From Sideroxydans sp. (GTDB lineage Bacteria; Pseudomonadota; Gammaproteobacteria; Burkholderiales; Gallionellaceae): a DNA stretch of 64,000 nt. Position 1 is the stretch's first letter; the number at the start of each line of letters is the position of its first letter. Positions 56,104 to 64,000 of the stretch are shown one piece after another. Location of the stretch: assembly GCA_013791855.1 (NCBI GenBank), contig VMTA01000004.1, positions 124,001 through 188,000 on the forward strand, read 5' to 3'. A program made the translations under genes and the position numbers. Below the pieces are notes generated by a model that was given only the letters and a program-made list of their open reading frames with translations, made no database searches and was not told where the DNA came from.

Positions 56104-57482
56104 CAACTTTGCGCGACAAATCGGTGCTGATACTCGGTCTGGGGGAGACCGGGTTGTCGCTTGCGCGCTATCTGCACGCGCAGGGCGCGCGGCTGCGCGT
56201 GGCCGATAGTCGCACCTCGCCGCCGGGCGTGGACATCCTGCGCAGCGAGATGCCGCAGGCCGAATTGCGTTGCGGTGTATTTGATGATGCGCTGCTGCAA
56301 GGAATAGACCGTATTGCGATCAGCCCCGGCGTGCCGATGTTCGAACCGTTCGTGCAGCGTGCGGTCGCAAGGGGTATCCCGGTCGAGGGTGACATCGAAT
56401 TGCTGGCGCAGCAGATCGCGAATGCGCAGCCGACACCGAAAGTCATCGCCATCACCGGTGCAAACGGCAAGACCACCACCACCAGCATGGTCGGTGCGAT
56501 GTGTGCTGCCGCCGGCGTGGATGCGCAAGTGGCGGGCAACATCTCGCCGGCCGTGCTGGATGCCTTGCGCGAGCGCGGTGGACACCAGCCGCAAGCCTGG
56601 GTTCTTGAGCTGTCCAGCTTCCAGTTGGAGACGACCCATACTCTGGATGCCGACGCGGCTGTGGTGCTCAATGTGAGCGAAGATCATCTGGACCGCTATG
56701 CGAACAACATGAATCTGTACGCTGCCGCAAAGACACGGATCTTCAACGGCAACGGCGTGCAGGTGCTGAACCGTGACGATGCACGCAGTGCTGCGATGGG
56801 TCTGAGCGGACGTAAACAAGTGACCTTCGGGCTGACACCGCCGAGCAGCGAGCTGGACTGGGGGATCGGCAAAGAAGGCGCCATCACCTGGCTGATGCAG
56901 GGCGCGCAGAAGGTGATGCGCGCCGACGAATTGCAAGTGGCCGGTCTGCACAACGTGGCGAACGCGCTGGCTGCACTGGCGCTGTGCCGTGCGCTCGATC
57001 TGCCGCTGCCGCCGCTGGTCGCGGCACTGCGCGCCTTCAAGGGCTTGCCGCACCGCGTGGAAAAAGTGGCCGAAGTGAACGGCATCACCTATTACGACGA
57101 TTCCAAAGGTACTAACGTCGGCGCGACCGAAGCGGCGCTGAATGGTTTGGGCAAGCAGGCCGTCGTCATCCTCGGCGGTGACGGCAAGGGGCAGGATTTC
57201 TCGCCATTGAAAGAGGCAGTGAAAAAGCATGCGCGTGCTGTAGTGCTGATCGGTCGCGATGCGCCGCTGATTGCAAACGCCATCGCAGCTTGCGGCAAGC
57301 CGGTATTGAATGCGCGCGATATGGATGAAGCGGTGCATATCGCAACAGCCAACGCACAGCGCGGTGATGCGGTGCTGATGTCGCCCGCCTGTGCCAGCTT
57401 CGACATGTATCGCAACTACTTGCACCGCGCGGAAGCATTCATCGCTGCGGTGCGGAAACTGCAAGCGGAGGCAACATGCTGA
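56100..57482 (+). CDS. murD: UDP-N-acetylmuramoylalanine--D-glutamate ligase
   Basis: Adds D-Glu to UDP-MurNAc-L-Ala. 460 residues; N-terminal Rossmann part with [17 protein letters not shown] loop [15 protein letters not shown] near 119-133, [17 protein letters not shown], and [15 protein letters not shown]. Order mraY-murD-ftsW-murG is the standard one. ATGA overlap with mraY; ends 7 bp inside ftsW. Confidence 0.97.
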   Translation: MTTLRDKSVLILGLGETGLSLARYLHAQGARLRVADSRTSPPGVDILRSEMPQAELRCGVFDDALLQGIDRIAISPGVPMFEPFVQRAVARGIPVEGDIELLAQQIANAQPTPKVIAITGANGKTTTTSMVGAMCAAAGVDAQVAGNISPAVLDALRERGGHQPQAWVLELSSFQLETTHTLDADAAVVLNVSEDHLDRYANNMNLYAAAKTRIFNGNGVQVLNRDDARSAAMGLSGRKQVTFGLTPPSSELDWGIGKEGAITWLMQGAQKVMRADELQVAGLHNVANALAALALCRALDLPLPPLVAALRAFKGLPHRVEKVAEVNGITYYDDSKGTNVGATEAALNGLGKQAVVILGGDGKGQDFSPLKEAVKKHARAVVLIGRDAPLIANAIAACGKPVLNARDMDEAVHIATANAQRGDAVLMSPACASFDMYRNYLHRAEAFIAAVRKLQAEATC

Positions 57483-58639
57483 ACACCGCATTGAACGCGC
57501 CGCGTCGCGCCATGGCCGAATACGACACCGTGCTGGCCTGGCTGGTCACCGCGCTGCTCGCCATCGGTCTGGTGATGGTGTATTCCGCATCCATCGCCAC
57601 TGCCGAGGCGGGCCGTTATACCGGTCATCAGGCGACCTACTATCTGGTGCGACACAGTCTGTTCATGGCGATCGGTCTGGCAGTTGCGATGGCGGCATTC
57701 ATGGTGCCCACGCAGAAATGGCAGAAATACGCGCCGGTGCTGTTCGTGATCGGTGTGGTGCTGCTGATACTGGTGCTGATTCCCGGCATCGGCAAATCGG
57801 TGAACGGCAGTCGCCGCTGGATCTCGCTGGTTGTATTCAACATGCAACCTTCGGAATTGATGAAGCTGTTCGCGGTGTTGTACGCGGCCGACTATGCGGT
57901 ACGCAAAGGTGCGGTGCGCCACCGTTTCGTGCAGTCCTTCGTGCCGATGTTCATCGTGATGGCGCTGGTCGGTGCCTTGCTTCTCTTGGAGCCTGACATG
58001 GGTGCCTTCGTGGTGATCTGCGCCATCGCGATGGGTATGCTGTGGCTGGGCGGCTTCAATCTGAAGATCTTCGGCGCGTTGACCTTCGCACTGCCGCTGG
58101 CCTTCGCCGCACTTATCTTCTCTTCCGAATACCGCATGCAGCGCGTGCTGGGTTTCCTCGATCCCTGGTCCGATCCTTACGGCAAGGGCTACCAGTTGAG
58201 CCATGCGCTGATCGCCTTCGGACGCGGCGAGTGGCTGGGCGTCGGCCTGGGCGGCAGCGTGGAGAAACTGTTCTATCTGCCGGAAGCGCATACCGACTTC
58301 CTGCTGGCGGTGATCGCTGAAGAGCTGGGCCTGTTCGGTGTGACCGCCGTGCTACTGCTGTTCGGCTGGCTGATCGTGCGTGCCTTCGCCATCGGCCGTC
58401 AGGCCGCGATGTCCGACCGGTTGTATGCCGCACTGGTGGCACAGGGCATCGGCGTGTGGCTGGGTGTGCAGGCGATGATCAACATCGGAGTGAACATGGG
58501 CGTACTGCCGACCAAGGGCCTGACTCTGCCTTTCCTCAGCTTCGGTGGCAGCGGTGTGGTGGTGAACATGGTGGCGGTCGCGGTGCTGCTGCGCATTGAC
58601 TACGAGAACAGACGCGTTGCGCGAGGGTTGCCGATATGA
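57476..58639 (+). CDS. ftsW: Peptidoglycan glycosyltransferase FtsW
   Basis: SEDS-family polymerase of septal peptidoglycan working with FtsI. 387 residues, about ten membrane helices. SEDS marks: [19 protein letters not shown], the [37 protein letters not shown]-type loop (quoted in part; catalytic Asp region), EELGLFG, and [16 protein letters not shown] near the C-terminus. Start overlaps murD by 7 bp, with GGAGG-like GCGGAGGC upstream; ATGA overlap with murG. Confidence 0.95.
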   Translation: MLNTALNAPRRAMAEYDTVLAWLVTALLAIGLVMVYSASIATAEAGRYTGHQATYYLVRHSLFMAIGLAVAMAAFMVPTQKWQKYAPVLFVIGVVLLILVLIPGIGKSVNGSRRWISLVVFNMQPSELMKLFAVLYAADYAVRKGAVRHRFVQSFVPMFIVMALVGALLLLEPDMGAFVVICAIAMGMLWLGGFNLKIFGALTFALPLAFAALIFSSEYRMQRVLGFLDPWSDPYGKGYQLSHALIAFGRGEWLGVGLGGSVEKLFYLPEAHTDFLLAVIAEELGLFGVTAVLLLFGWLIVRAFAIGRQAAMSDRLYAALVAQGIGVWLGVQAMINIGVNMGVLPTKGLTLPFLSFGGSGVVVNMVAVAVLLRIDYENRRVARGLPI

Positions 58640-59697
58640 GCCGCACCATCCTCATCATGGCAGGCGGCACCGGCGGGCACATCTACCCTGGCTTGGCCGT
58701 GGCCGATGCATTGCGCGCGCAGGACTGGAACGTAGTCTGGCTGGGTGCCCCGAACAGTATGGAAGCGGAGCTGGTGCCCAAGCACGGCTACCCGGTGGCG
58801 TGGGTGAACTTCAGCGGTGTGCGCGGCAAAGGGGTGCTGCGTCTGTTGACCCTGCCATTCACTTTGCTGCGCGCGCTGGGGCAAAGTGCGGCCGCGATCC
58901 TGCGCCATCGTCCCGATGTGGTGTTGGGCATGGGCGGCTACATCACCATGCCGGGCGGGCTGATGGCGGCTTTCCTGCGCCGTCCGCTGGTGGTGCATGA
59001 ACAGAACTCCATCGCGGGCATGAGCAACAAGGTGCTGGCCAAGTTGGCGTCGCGCGTGCTGAGCGGTTTTCCGGATGTGTTGCGGGACACCGAATGGTGC
59101 GGCAATCCGGTGCGTGCCGACATCGCCGCGTTGCCGACGCCGCTAGCGCGCTTCACACAGCGCAGCGGCAAGCTGAACGTACTGGTGGTGGGTGGCAGTC
59201 TGGGGGCGCAGGCATTGAACGAAGCGCTGCCAAAGGCGCTGGCGATGATGGATGAGACCGTGCGTCCGCAGGTGATCCACCAGACCGGCAAGCGGCATTT
59301 CGAGTCGGTGCAGCAGTTGTATGCGCAGGCCGGCGTGCAGGCGGATGTGCGTGCCTTCCTCGACGACATGGCGCAGCAGTATGCGCAAGCTGATGTAGTG
59401 ATCTGTCGCGCAGGCGCGCTGACCATCGCAGAGTTGGCGGCGGCCGGCGTGGCGAGTGTGCTGGTGCCGTTCCCGTTCGCCGTGGACGATCATCAGACGC
59501 ACAACGCACGCTTCCTGAGCGAACACGGCGCGGCGATCCTGTTGTCGCAAAAAGAATTGAGTGCGGAAAAGCTGGCGCAACTATTGCGTGAGCTGGATAG
59601 GGAAAAGCTGCTGACGATGGCGCAAGCCGCACGCAGTCTGGCCAAACCGGATGCGACACAACAAGTAGCGCAAGTTTGCGTTGCCTTAGCGGGATAG
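58636..59697 (+). CDS. murG: UDP-GlcNAc--undecaprenyl-pyrophosphoryl-MurNAc-pentapeptide transferase
   Basis: Adds GlcNAc to lipid I to form lipid II at the inner face of the membrane. 353-residue GT-B fold with [19 protein letters not shown] at the start, [29 protein letters not shown], the second-domain loop [13 protein letters not shown], and [31 protein letters not shown] in part as donor site. Overlaps ftsW; 5 bp before murC. Confidence 0.97.
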   Translation: MSRTILIMAGGTGGHIYPGLAVADALRAQDWNVVWLGAPNSMEAELVPKHGYPVAWVNFSGVRGKGVLRLLTLPFTLLRALGQSAAAILRHRPDVVLGMGGYITMPGGLMAAFLRRPLVVHEQNSIAGMSNKVLAKLASRVLSGFPDVLRDTEWCGNPVRADIAALPTPLARFTQRSGKLNVLVVGGSLGAQALNEALPKALAMMDETVRPQVIHQTGKRHFESVQQLYAQAGVQADVRAFLDDMAQQYAQADVVICRAGALTIAELAAAGVASVLVPFPFAVDDHQTHNARFLSEHGAAILLSQKELSAEKLAQLLRELDREKLLTMAQAARSLAKPDATQQVAQVCVALAG

Positions 59698-59702
59698 AAG
59701 AT

Positions 59703-61121
59703 ATGAAACATAAAGTCAAAAACATCCACTTCGTAGGCATCGGCGGTTCCGGTATGAACGGTATCGCCGAGGTGATGCTCAACCTGGGATTCAAGGTGAG
59801 CGGTTCCGATATCGCGGACAGCACGGTCATCATGCGTTTGCGTGATCTGGGCGCGAACATCAGCATCGGACACGATGCCACGCACTTGCGCGACGCGGAT
59901 GCGGTGGTGACCTCCACGGCAGTGAAGGCGGACAACCCGGAAGTCATCGCCGCGCGTGAACAACATGTGCCGGTGGTACCGCGCGCGGTGATGCTGGCCG
60001 AGCTGATGCGTCTGCGCCAGGGAATCGCCATCGCCGGCACGCACGGCAAGACCACCACCACGTCGCTGGTGACCAGTGTGCTGGCCAAGGGCGGCTTCGA
60101 TCCGACCTTCGTCATCGGCGGACGCCTGAACAGCAGCGGGGCGAATGCGCGCCTGGGTACTGGCGAGTTCATCGTAGCGGAGGCGGATGAATCGGATGCG
60201 TCCTTCCTGCACCTGACGCCTATCCTTGCCGTGGTCACCAACATTGATGCCGACCATATGGAAACCTATGGTCACGACTTCAACAGATTGAAGCAGGCCT
60301 TCGTCGATTTCCTGGAGCGCTTGCCCTTCTATGGTCGCGCCATGTTGTGTGCGGACGATCCGAACGTGCGCGAGATATTGCCGCGCATCAGCAAGCCGAT
60401 CACCACCTATGGCATGAGTGAGGAAGCGCAGATCCGCGCGGTGAATGTACGCCATGAGGCTGGTCGGATGCGCTTCACCGCGCAGTGCCGCCATGACGAG
60501 AAATGTCTGTTCGACGGTAAGCCGCTGGATATGGACATCACGCTCAATCTGGCGGGCGAGCACAACGTGCTGAACGCGTTGGCGGCAATTGCCATCGGTC
60601 TTGAGGTGGGTGTCGCACCGCAAGCCATCGCCGATGCGCTGGCCGAGTTCGAGGGCGTGGGCCGTCGTATGCAACGCTATGGCGAGATCGCCCTGTCATC
60701 CGGTGGCTCATTCACCTTGATCGATGACTATGGACACCACCCGGTGGAGATGAAAGCAACCATCGCTGCGGTGCGCGGCGCGTTCCCGGACAAACGTCTG
60801 CTGCTGTCCTTCCAGCCGCATCGCTACACGCGCACACGCGACCTGTTCGAAGATTTCGTCAAAGTCCTGTCGGGTGTGGATGCGCTGGTGCTGGCAGATA
60901 TCTACGCGGCAGGCGAAGCGCCCATCGTGGCGGCAGACGGTCGTGCGCTGATGCATGCCTTGCGGGTGGCGGGGCAGACCAATGCGGTGTTCGTGGAGAA
61001 CATCGCCGACATGCCGCAGGCCATCATGCAGATGGCGCAGGACGGCGATGTGGTGCTGAACATGGGCGCAGGTTCCATCGGCGGTGTGCCGAACCAAGTG
61101 GTGAAACTGACCAGCAAATGA
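59703..61121 (+). CDS. murC: UDP-N-acetylmuramate--L-alanine ligase
   Basis: Adds L-Ala to UDP-MurNAc, the first peptide step. 472 residues from the ATG at 59703 ([20 protein letters not shown]). ATP loop [13 protein letters not shown] near 117-129, [26 protein letters not shown], and [27 protein letters not shown] near the end. The upstream in-frame extension lies in murG. ATGA overlap with murB. Confidence 0.97.
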   Translation: MKHKVKNIHFVGIGGSGMNGIAEVMLNLGFKVSGSDIADSTVIMRLRDLGANISIGHDATHLRDADAVVTSTAVKADNPEVIAAREQHVPVVPRAVMLAELMRLRQGIAIAGTHGKTTTTSLVTSVLAKGGFDPTFVIGGRLNSSGANARLGTGEFIVAEADESDASFLHLTPILAVVTNIDADHMETYGHDFNRLKQAFVDFLERLPFYGRAMLCADDPNVREILPRISKPITTYGMSEEAQIRAVNVRHEAGRMRFTAQCRHDEKCLFDGKPLDMDITLNLAGEHNVLNALAAIAIGLEVGVAPQAIADALAEFEGVGRRMQRYGEIALSSGGSFTLIDDYGHHPVEMKATIAAVRGAFPDKRLLLSFQPHRYTRTRDLFEDFVKVLSGVDALVLADIYAAGEAPIVAADGRALMHALRVAGQTNAVFVENIADMPQAIMQMAQDGDVVLNMGAGSIGGVPNQVVKLTSK

Positions 61122-62035
61122 ATATGAGTGAGCCGACACAGTTCAATACGGAAGTTCTGCGTGGAGAGTTACTCCATGACGAACCGATGTCGCGCCATGT
61201 GAGCTGGCGTGCGGGCGGTGTCGCGCAGCGCGTGTACCAGCCGGCCGATCTGGCGGATCTGCAAGTCTTCCTGCAGCAGATCCCGGCGGACGAACCGCTG
61301 CTGGCGGTCGGATTGGGCAGCAACCTGCTGGTGCGCGACGGTGGATATCGCGGCACGGTGCTCCTGATGGTGGGCGCGCTGACCGAGCTGCGCATGGAAG
61401 ATGGGTCGATCTACGCGCAGGCCGGCGTGCCGGGGGCGAAGCTGGCGCGGTTCGCGGCGAGTAACAAGTTGTGTGGCGCGGAATTCTTTGTCGGGATCCC
61501 CGGCACTTTGGGCGGCATGCTAGCGATGAACGCCGGTTGCTACGGCGGAGAGACCTGGAGCGCGGTGCAGCGTGTGCAGGTGTTGACGCGCAGCGGAGTG
61601 TTGGTCGAGCGTACGCCGCAGGAATATGACATCGGTTATCGCCACGTCACACTGAAGCAGCAGAACGAGGAGTTCTTCGTTGCTGCTTGGCTGAAGTTCG
61701 GCGAAGGCGACGTCGAGGCGGCGAAGCGGGACATCAAGGCGCTGATGGAGAAGCGCAGCGCAAGCCAGCCCCTGCAGATGCCCAATGCGGGCTCCGTGTT
61801 CCGCAACCCGCAGGGCGAGCATGCGGCGAAGTTGATCGAGGGATGCGGGCTGAAAGGCAAAAGCATCGGCGGTGCGCAGGTGTCCGAGAAGCATGCGAAC
61901 TTCATCGTCAACACGGGCGGAGCAAGCGCGGCGGATATCGAGAATCTGATTGGTGAAGTGCAAGTGACGGTGCTGCAGAAGACGGGCATCAACTTGCATC
62001 CGGAAGTGAAGATCGTTGGAGAGAGCGTCAAGTGA
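61118..62035 (+). CDS. murB: UDP-N-acetylenolpyruvoylglucosamine reductase
   Basis: FAD enzyme that reduces the enolpyruvyl group to give UDP-MurNAc. The 305-residue form is the short (type II) MurB. FAD motifs: [19 protein letters not shown] near 64-82, [20 protein letters not shown] with the catalytic Ser/Cys region, and the late [22 protein letters not shown] in part. Starts within the murC stop (ATGA) and ends within the ddl start (GTGA). Confidence 0.96.
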   Translation: MNMSEPTQFNTEVLRGELLHDEPMSRHVSWRAGGVAQRVYQPADLADLQVFLQQIPADEPLLAVGLGSNLLVRDGGYRGTVLLMVGALTELRMEDGSIYAQAGVPGAKLARFAASNKLCGAEFFVGIPGTLGGMLAMNAGCYGGETWSAVQRVQVLTRSGVLVERTPQEYDIGYRHVTLKQQNEEFFVAAWLKFGEGDVEAAKRDIKALMEKRSASQPLQMPNAGSVFRNPQGEHAAKLIEGCGLKGKSIGGAQVSEKHANFIVNTGGASAADIENLIGEVQVTVLQKTGINLHPEVKIVGESVK

Positions 62036-62943
62036 ATAGATTCGGAAAAGTGGCGGTGTTGTTGGGCGGCCGTTCGGCCGAGCGCGAAGTGTCGCTGAAG
62101 AGCGGTGCGGCGGTGCTGGCTGCTTTGCAGCGCAGCGGGGTGGATGCGCATGCCTTCGACCCGGCCGAGCGTGAGTTGTCGGAATTGAAGGCTGAGAAGT
62201 TCGATCGCGTATTCGTCATGCTGCATGGACGGGGCGGCGAGGACGGCACGGTACAGGGCGCGCTGGAGCTGATGGGTATCCCGTACACCGGCAGCGGCGT
62301 GATGGCCTCGGCAATCGGCATGGACAAGTGGCGCAGCAAAATGATCTGGCAGGCGGCCGGATTGCCGATCCCGGAATACGAGGCGCTGACCGCGCCGACC
62401 GATTGGAACGCAGTGGCGGAGCATCTCGATCTGCCGTTGTTTGTGAAACCCGCCAGCGAAGGTTCCAGTGTCGGCGTGATCAAGGTCAAGACGGTGGATG
62501 CATTGCCCGCTGCCTACGCCGAGGCGGCCAAGCACGACAAGGTGGTGATCGCCGAGAGTTTCATGAGCGGCGGTGAATATACGGTGGCGATCCTGAACGG
62601 CAAGGCGTTGCCGGCGATCAAGATCGAACCGGCGAACGAATTCTACGATTACGAAGCGAAGTATCTGCGCGACGACACACGCTACCTGTGTCCATGCGGA
62701 TTGGATGCGGAGCAGGAAGCCGAGATGCAGCACATGGCGCAACTGGGTTTCCAGCTGATCGGCGGTCAGGGCTGGGGGCGTGTGGACTTCCTGCGCGGCG
62801 AGGACGGCAAGATGTACCTGCTGGAAGTGAATACCGCGCCCGGCATGACCGACCACAGCCTGGTGCCGATGGCAGCGCGCCAGGCGGGTATCGGCTTCGA
62901 GCAACTGGTGGTGCAGATATTGGAGGGCGCGCATGTGGGATAA
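62032..62943 (+). CDS. ddl: D-alanine--D-alanine ligase
   Basis: Makes the D-Ala-D-Ala dipeptide used by MurF. 303-residue ATP-grasp enzyme (DdlB type). Seen: [17 protein letters not shown] at the start, [27 protein letters not shown] in part, [14 protein letters not shown], and [26 protein letters not shown] in part with metal-binding Glu/Asn. GTG start coupled to murB. The end overlaps ftsQ by 11 bp. Confidence 0.97.
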   Translation: MNRFGKVAVLLGGRSAEREVSLKSGAAVLAALQRSGVDAHAFDPAERELSELKAEKFDRVFVMLHGRGGEDGTVQGALELMGIPYTGSGVMASAIGMDKWRSKMIWQAAGLPIPEYEALTAPTDWNAVAEHLDLPLFVKPASEGSSVGVIKVKTVDALPAAYAEAAKHDKVVIAESFMSGGEYTVAILNGKALPAIKIEPANEFYDYEAKYLRDDTRYLCPCGLDAEQEAEMQHMAQLGFQLIGGQGWGRVDFLRGEDGKMYLLEVNTAPGMTDHSLVPMAARQAGIGFEQLVVQILEGAHVG

Positions 62944-63637
62944 CGCTCATCTGCTGCGCGGTATCGCCAACGTGCTGTTCGGCTTCAGCCTGCTGCTGAT
63001 GGTGTACGGCATGTTGCGCTACGTGGCGCAGTTGCCGGCGTTCTCTCTGCGCGCGGTGGTGCTGACTGCAACGCCGCAACAGGTGGATGTCGCCCAACTG
63101 GAGGAGGTGGTGCGCGAGCAGGTGCGCGGCAATTTTTTCACGGTCGATCTGGCCGAGACGCGTGCTGCATTCCAGCAGTTGCCATGGGTGCGGTCGGTGA
63201 GCGTGCGGCGCAAATTCCCCTGGCAACTGGAAGTGGAGATCGAGGAACACATTGCGTTGGCACGCTGGAACAAGACCGCGCTGGTGAACACCTATGGCGA
63301 GTTGTTCGAGGCGAAGAGCGATGAAGCATTGCCCGAGTTCTCCGGCGAGCAGGAGAACTCCTTGGTGGTGGCGCGCATGTATGGCGAGTTGGAGCAGGAG
63401 TTGCTGCCTATGCAAAGACATATCGTGCGATTGGACCTGTCGCCGCGCATGAGCTGGCAGGTCAAACTGGACGATGGCATGGAGCTCGCGCTGGGACGCG
63501 AAGCGATGCGCGAACGGTTGGCGCGTTTCGTCAAAGTCTTTCCATACAGCGTGGCGGTGCGCGTGCCGAACGCGCGACGTATCGATCTGCGCTATCGCAA
63601 TGGATTCGCTGTGCAGCCGCCGCTAGGCGCGGCATAA
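62933..63637 (+). CDS. ftsQ: Cell division protein FtsQ
   Basis: Bitopic divisome protein linking early and late division proteins through FtsB-FtsL. 234 residues: short cytosolic tail, membrane helix (about 10-31, [19 protein letters not shown]), POTRA domain (about 36-105; [46 protein letters not shown] in part) and the beta domain. Start overlaps the ddl 3' end by 11 bp. ftsA follows 19 bp after the stop. Confidence 0.95.
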   Translation: MWDNAHLLRGIANVLFGFSLLLMVYGMLRYVAQLPAFSLRAVVLTATPQQVDVAQLEEVVREQVRGNFFTVDLAETRAAFQQLPWVRSVSVRRKFPWQLEVEIEEHIALARWNKTALVNTYGELFEAKSDEALPEFSGEQENSLVVARMYGELEQELLPMQRHIVRLDLSPRMSWQVKLDDGMELALGREAMRERLARFVKVFPYSVAVRVPNARRIDLRYRNGFAVQPPLGAA

Positions 63638-63656
63638 GGGTAGTCAGGAGAAGGTG

Positions 63657-64000
63657 ATGAGCAAAGAGAGCAAGAGTTTGATCGTGGGTCTGGACATCGG
63701 TACGTCGAAGATCGCGTGCATCGTGGCCGAGGTGACGGCGGAGGGAACGCTGGAGGTGATCGGTGCAGGCATGCATCAATCATCCGGCATGAAAAAAGGC
63801 ATGGTGGTGAACATCGATGCCACGGTGGGGGCGATCCAGCAGGCACTGCAGGAAGCGGAGCTGATGGCGGACTGCAAGATTCGCCAGGTCTATACCGGCA
63901 TCGCGGGCGGCCACATCCGCAGCTCGAATGCGCACGGCATGATCAAGATCAAGGACAAGGAAGTGGCGCAGACCGATGTGTTGCGCGCCATCGAGACCGC
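63657..64000 (+). CDS. ftsA: Cell division protein FtsA (cut by the window end)
   Basis: Actin-like protein that anchors FtsZ to the membrane. The first 114 codons are present, starting MSKESKSLIVGLDIGTSK at 63657 with AGGAGAAGG upstream; phosphate-1 loop GLDIGTSKIACIVAEV and the domain 1C start (AIQQALQEAELMADCKIRQVYTG in part, then GGHIRSSNAHGMI) are clear. The rest, including the C-terminal amphipathic helix, is outside. ftsZ is expected next. Confidence 0.95.
   Translation, partial: MSKESKSLIVGLDIGTSKIACIVAEVTAEGTLEVIGAGMHQSSGMKKGMVVNIDATVGAIQQALQEAELMADCKIRQVYTGIAGGHIRSSNAHGMIKIKDKEVAQTDVLRAIET

Overview
The window looks like a chromosomal segment of a betaproteobacterium, most probably from the Nitrosomonadales/Gallionellaceae side. 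The clues are gene order (rplM-rpsI-argC-DUF6776-bactofilin-erpA; rpe-gph-trpEGD; a complete mraZ-to-ftsA cell-wall cluster), a general porin ending in Phe, and ubiquinone synthesis by Coq7. Assignment below class level is inference. Coding density is high, with many 1-16 nt overlaps.

Layout: 1-1914 carries the end of a GDSL esterase and a PA2779/PA2778 pair. 1919-6198 (minus) is proA-lpdA-DUF4197-yqaA, divergent from trpC. Then come a porin with an FNR-like upstream site, coq7, osmC and ydcF. 10550-15376 is a coupled hydrolase-GDPD-glpD-FGGY kinase operon for glycerophosphodiester/glycerol use. 15466-18942 is rplM-rpsI, argC, DUF6776, bactofilin and erpA. 18993-21391 (minus) is anmK and an M23 peptidase. 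21537-27605 is tyrS, rpsU, yqeY, dnaG, rpoD and a CAT-anticodon tRNA (Ile2-like).

27606-29298 is a small AT-rich island between the intact tRNA and a degenerate copy of the tRNA 3' part. Its cargo is one class II Fic protein preceded by three 70-bp tandem repeats with helically phased CTCAA/TTGAG motifs. This is the clearest foreign DNA in the window. After it come a LysR regulator divergent from pirin-yceI-yceI-OYE-glutaredoxin, and then a PhnD/PhnC/PhnE/PhnE importer (minus; phosphonate or possibly selenate) with a long hairpin-rich leader.

38319-46826 is a long minus-strand run: rpe-gph-trpL-trpE-trpG-trpD-MASE3/HD-GYP-relA. Between gph and trpE lies an unlisted 15-codon leader peptide with a Trp-Arg-Trp end, inside an RNA that can form a three-way junction hiding the trpE Shine-Dalgarno. 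This is a strong candidate tryptophan attenuator working on translation. RelA at the end of the run lacks the usual C-terminal ACT domain.

46940-48509 holds apaG and mltA. 48776-64000 is the division/cell-wall cluster mraZ-rsmH-ftsL-ftsI-murE-murF-mraY-murD-ftsW-murG-murC-murB-ddl-ftsQ-ftsA (cut by the window end), driven by a strong promoter overlapped by five 10-bp-phased MraZ boxes. Several promoters in the window share a GC-rich stretch (GCGCGCC-like) directly after the -10 box.
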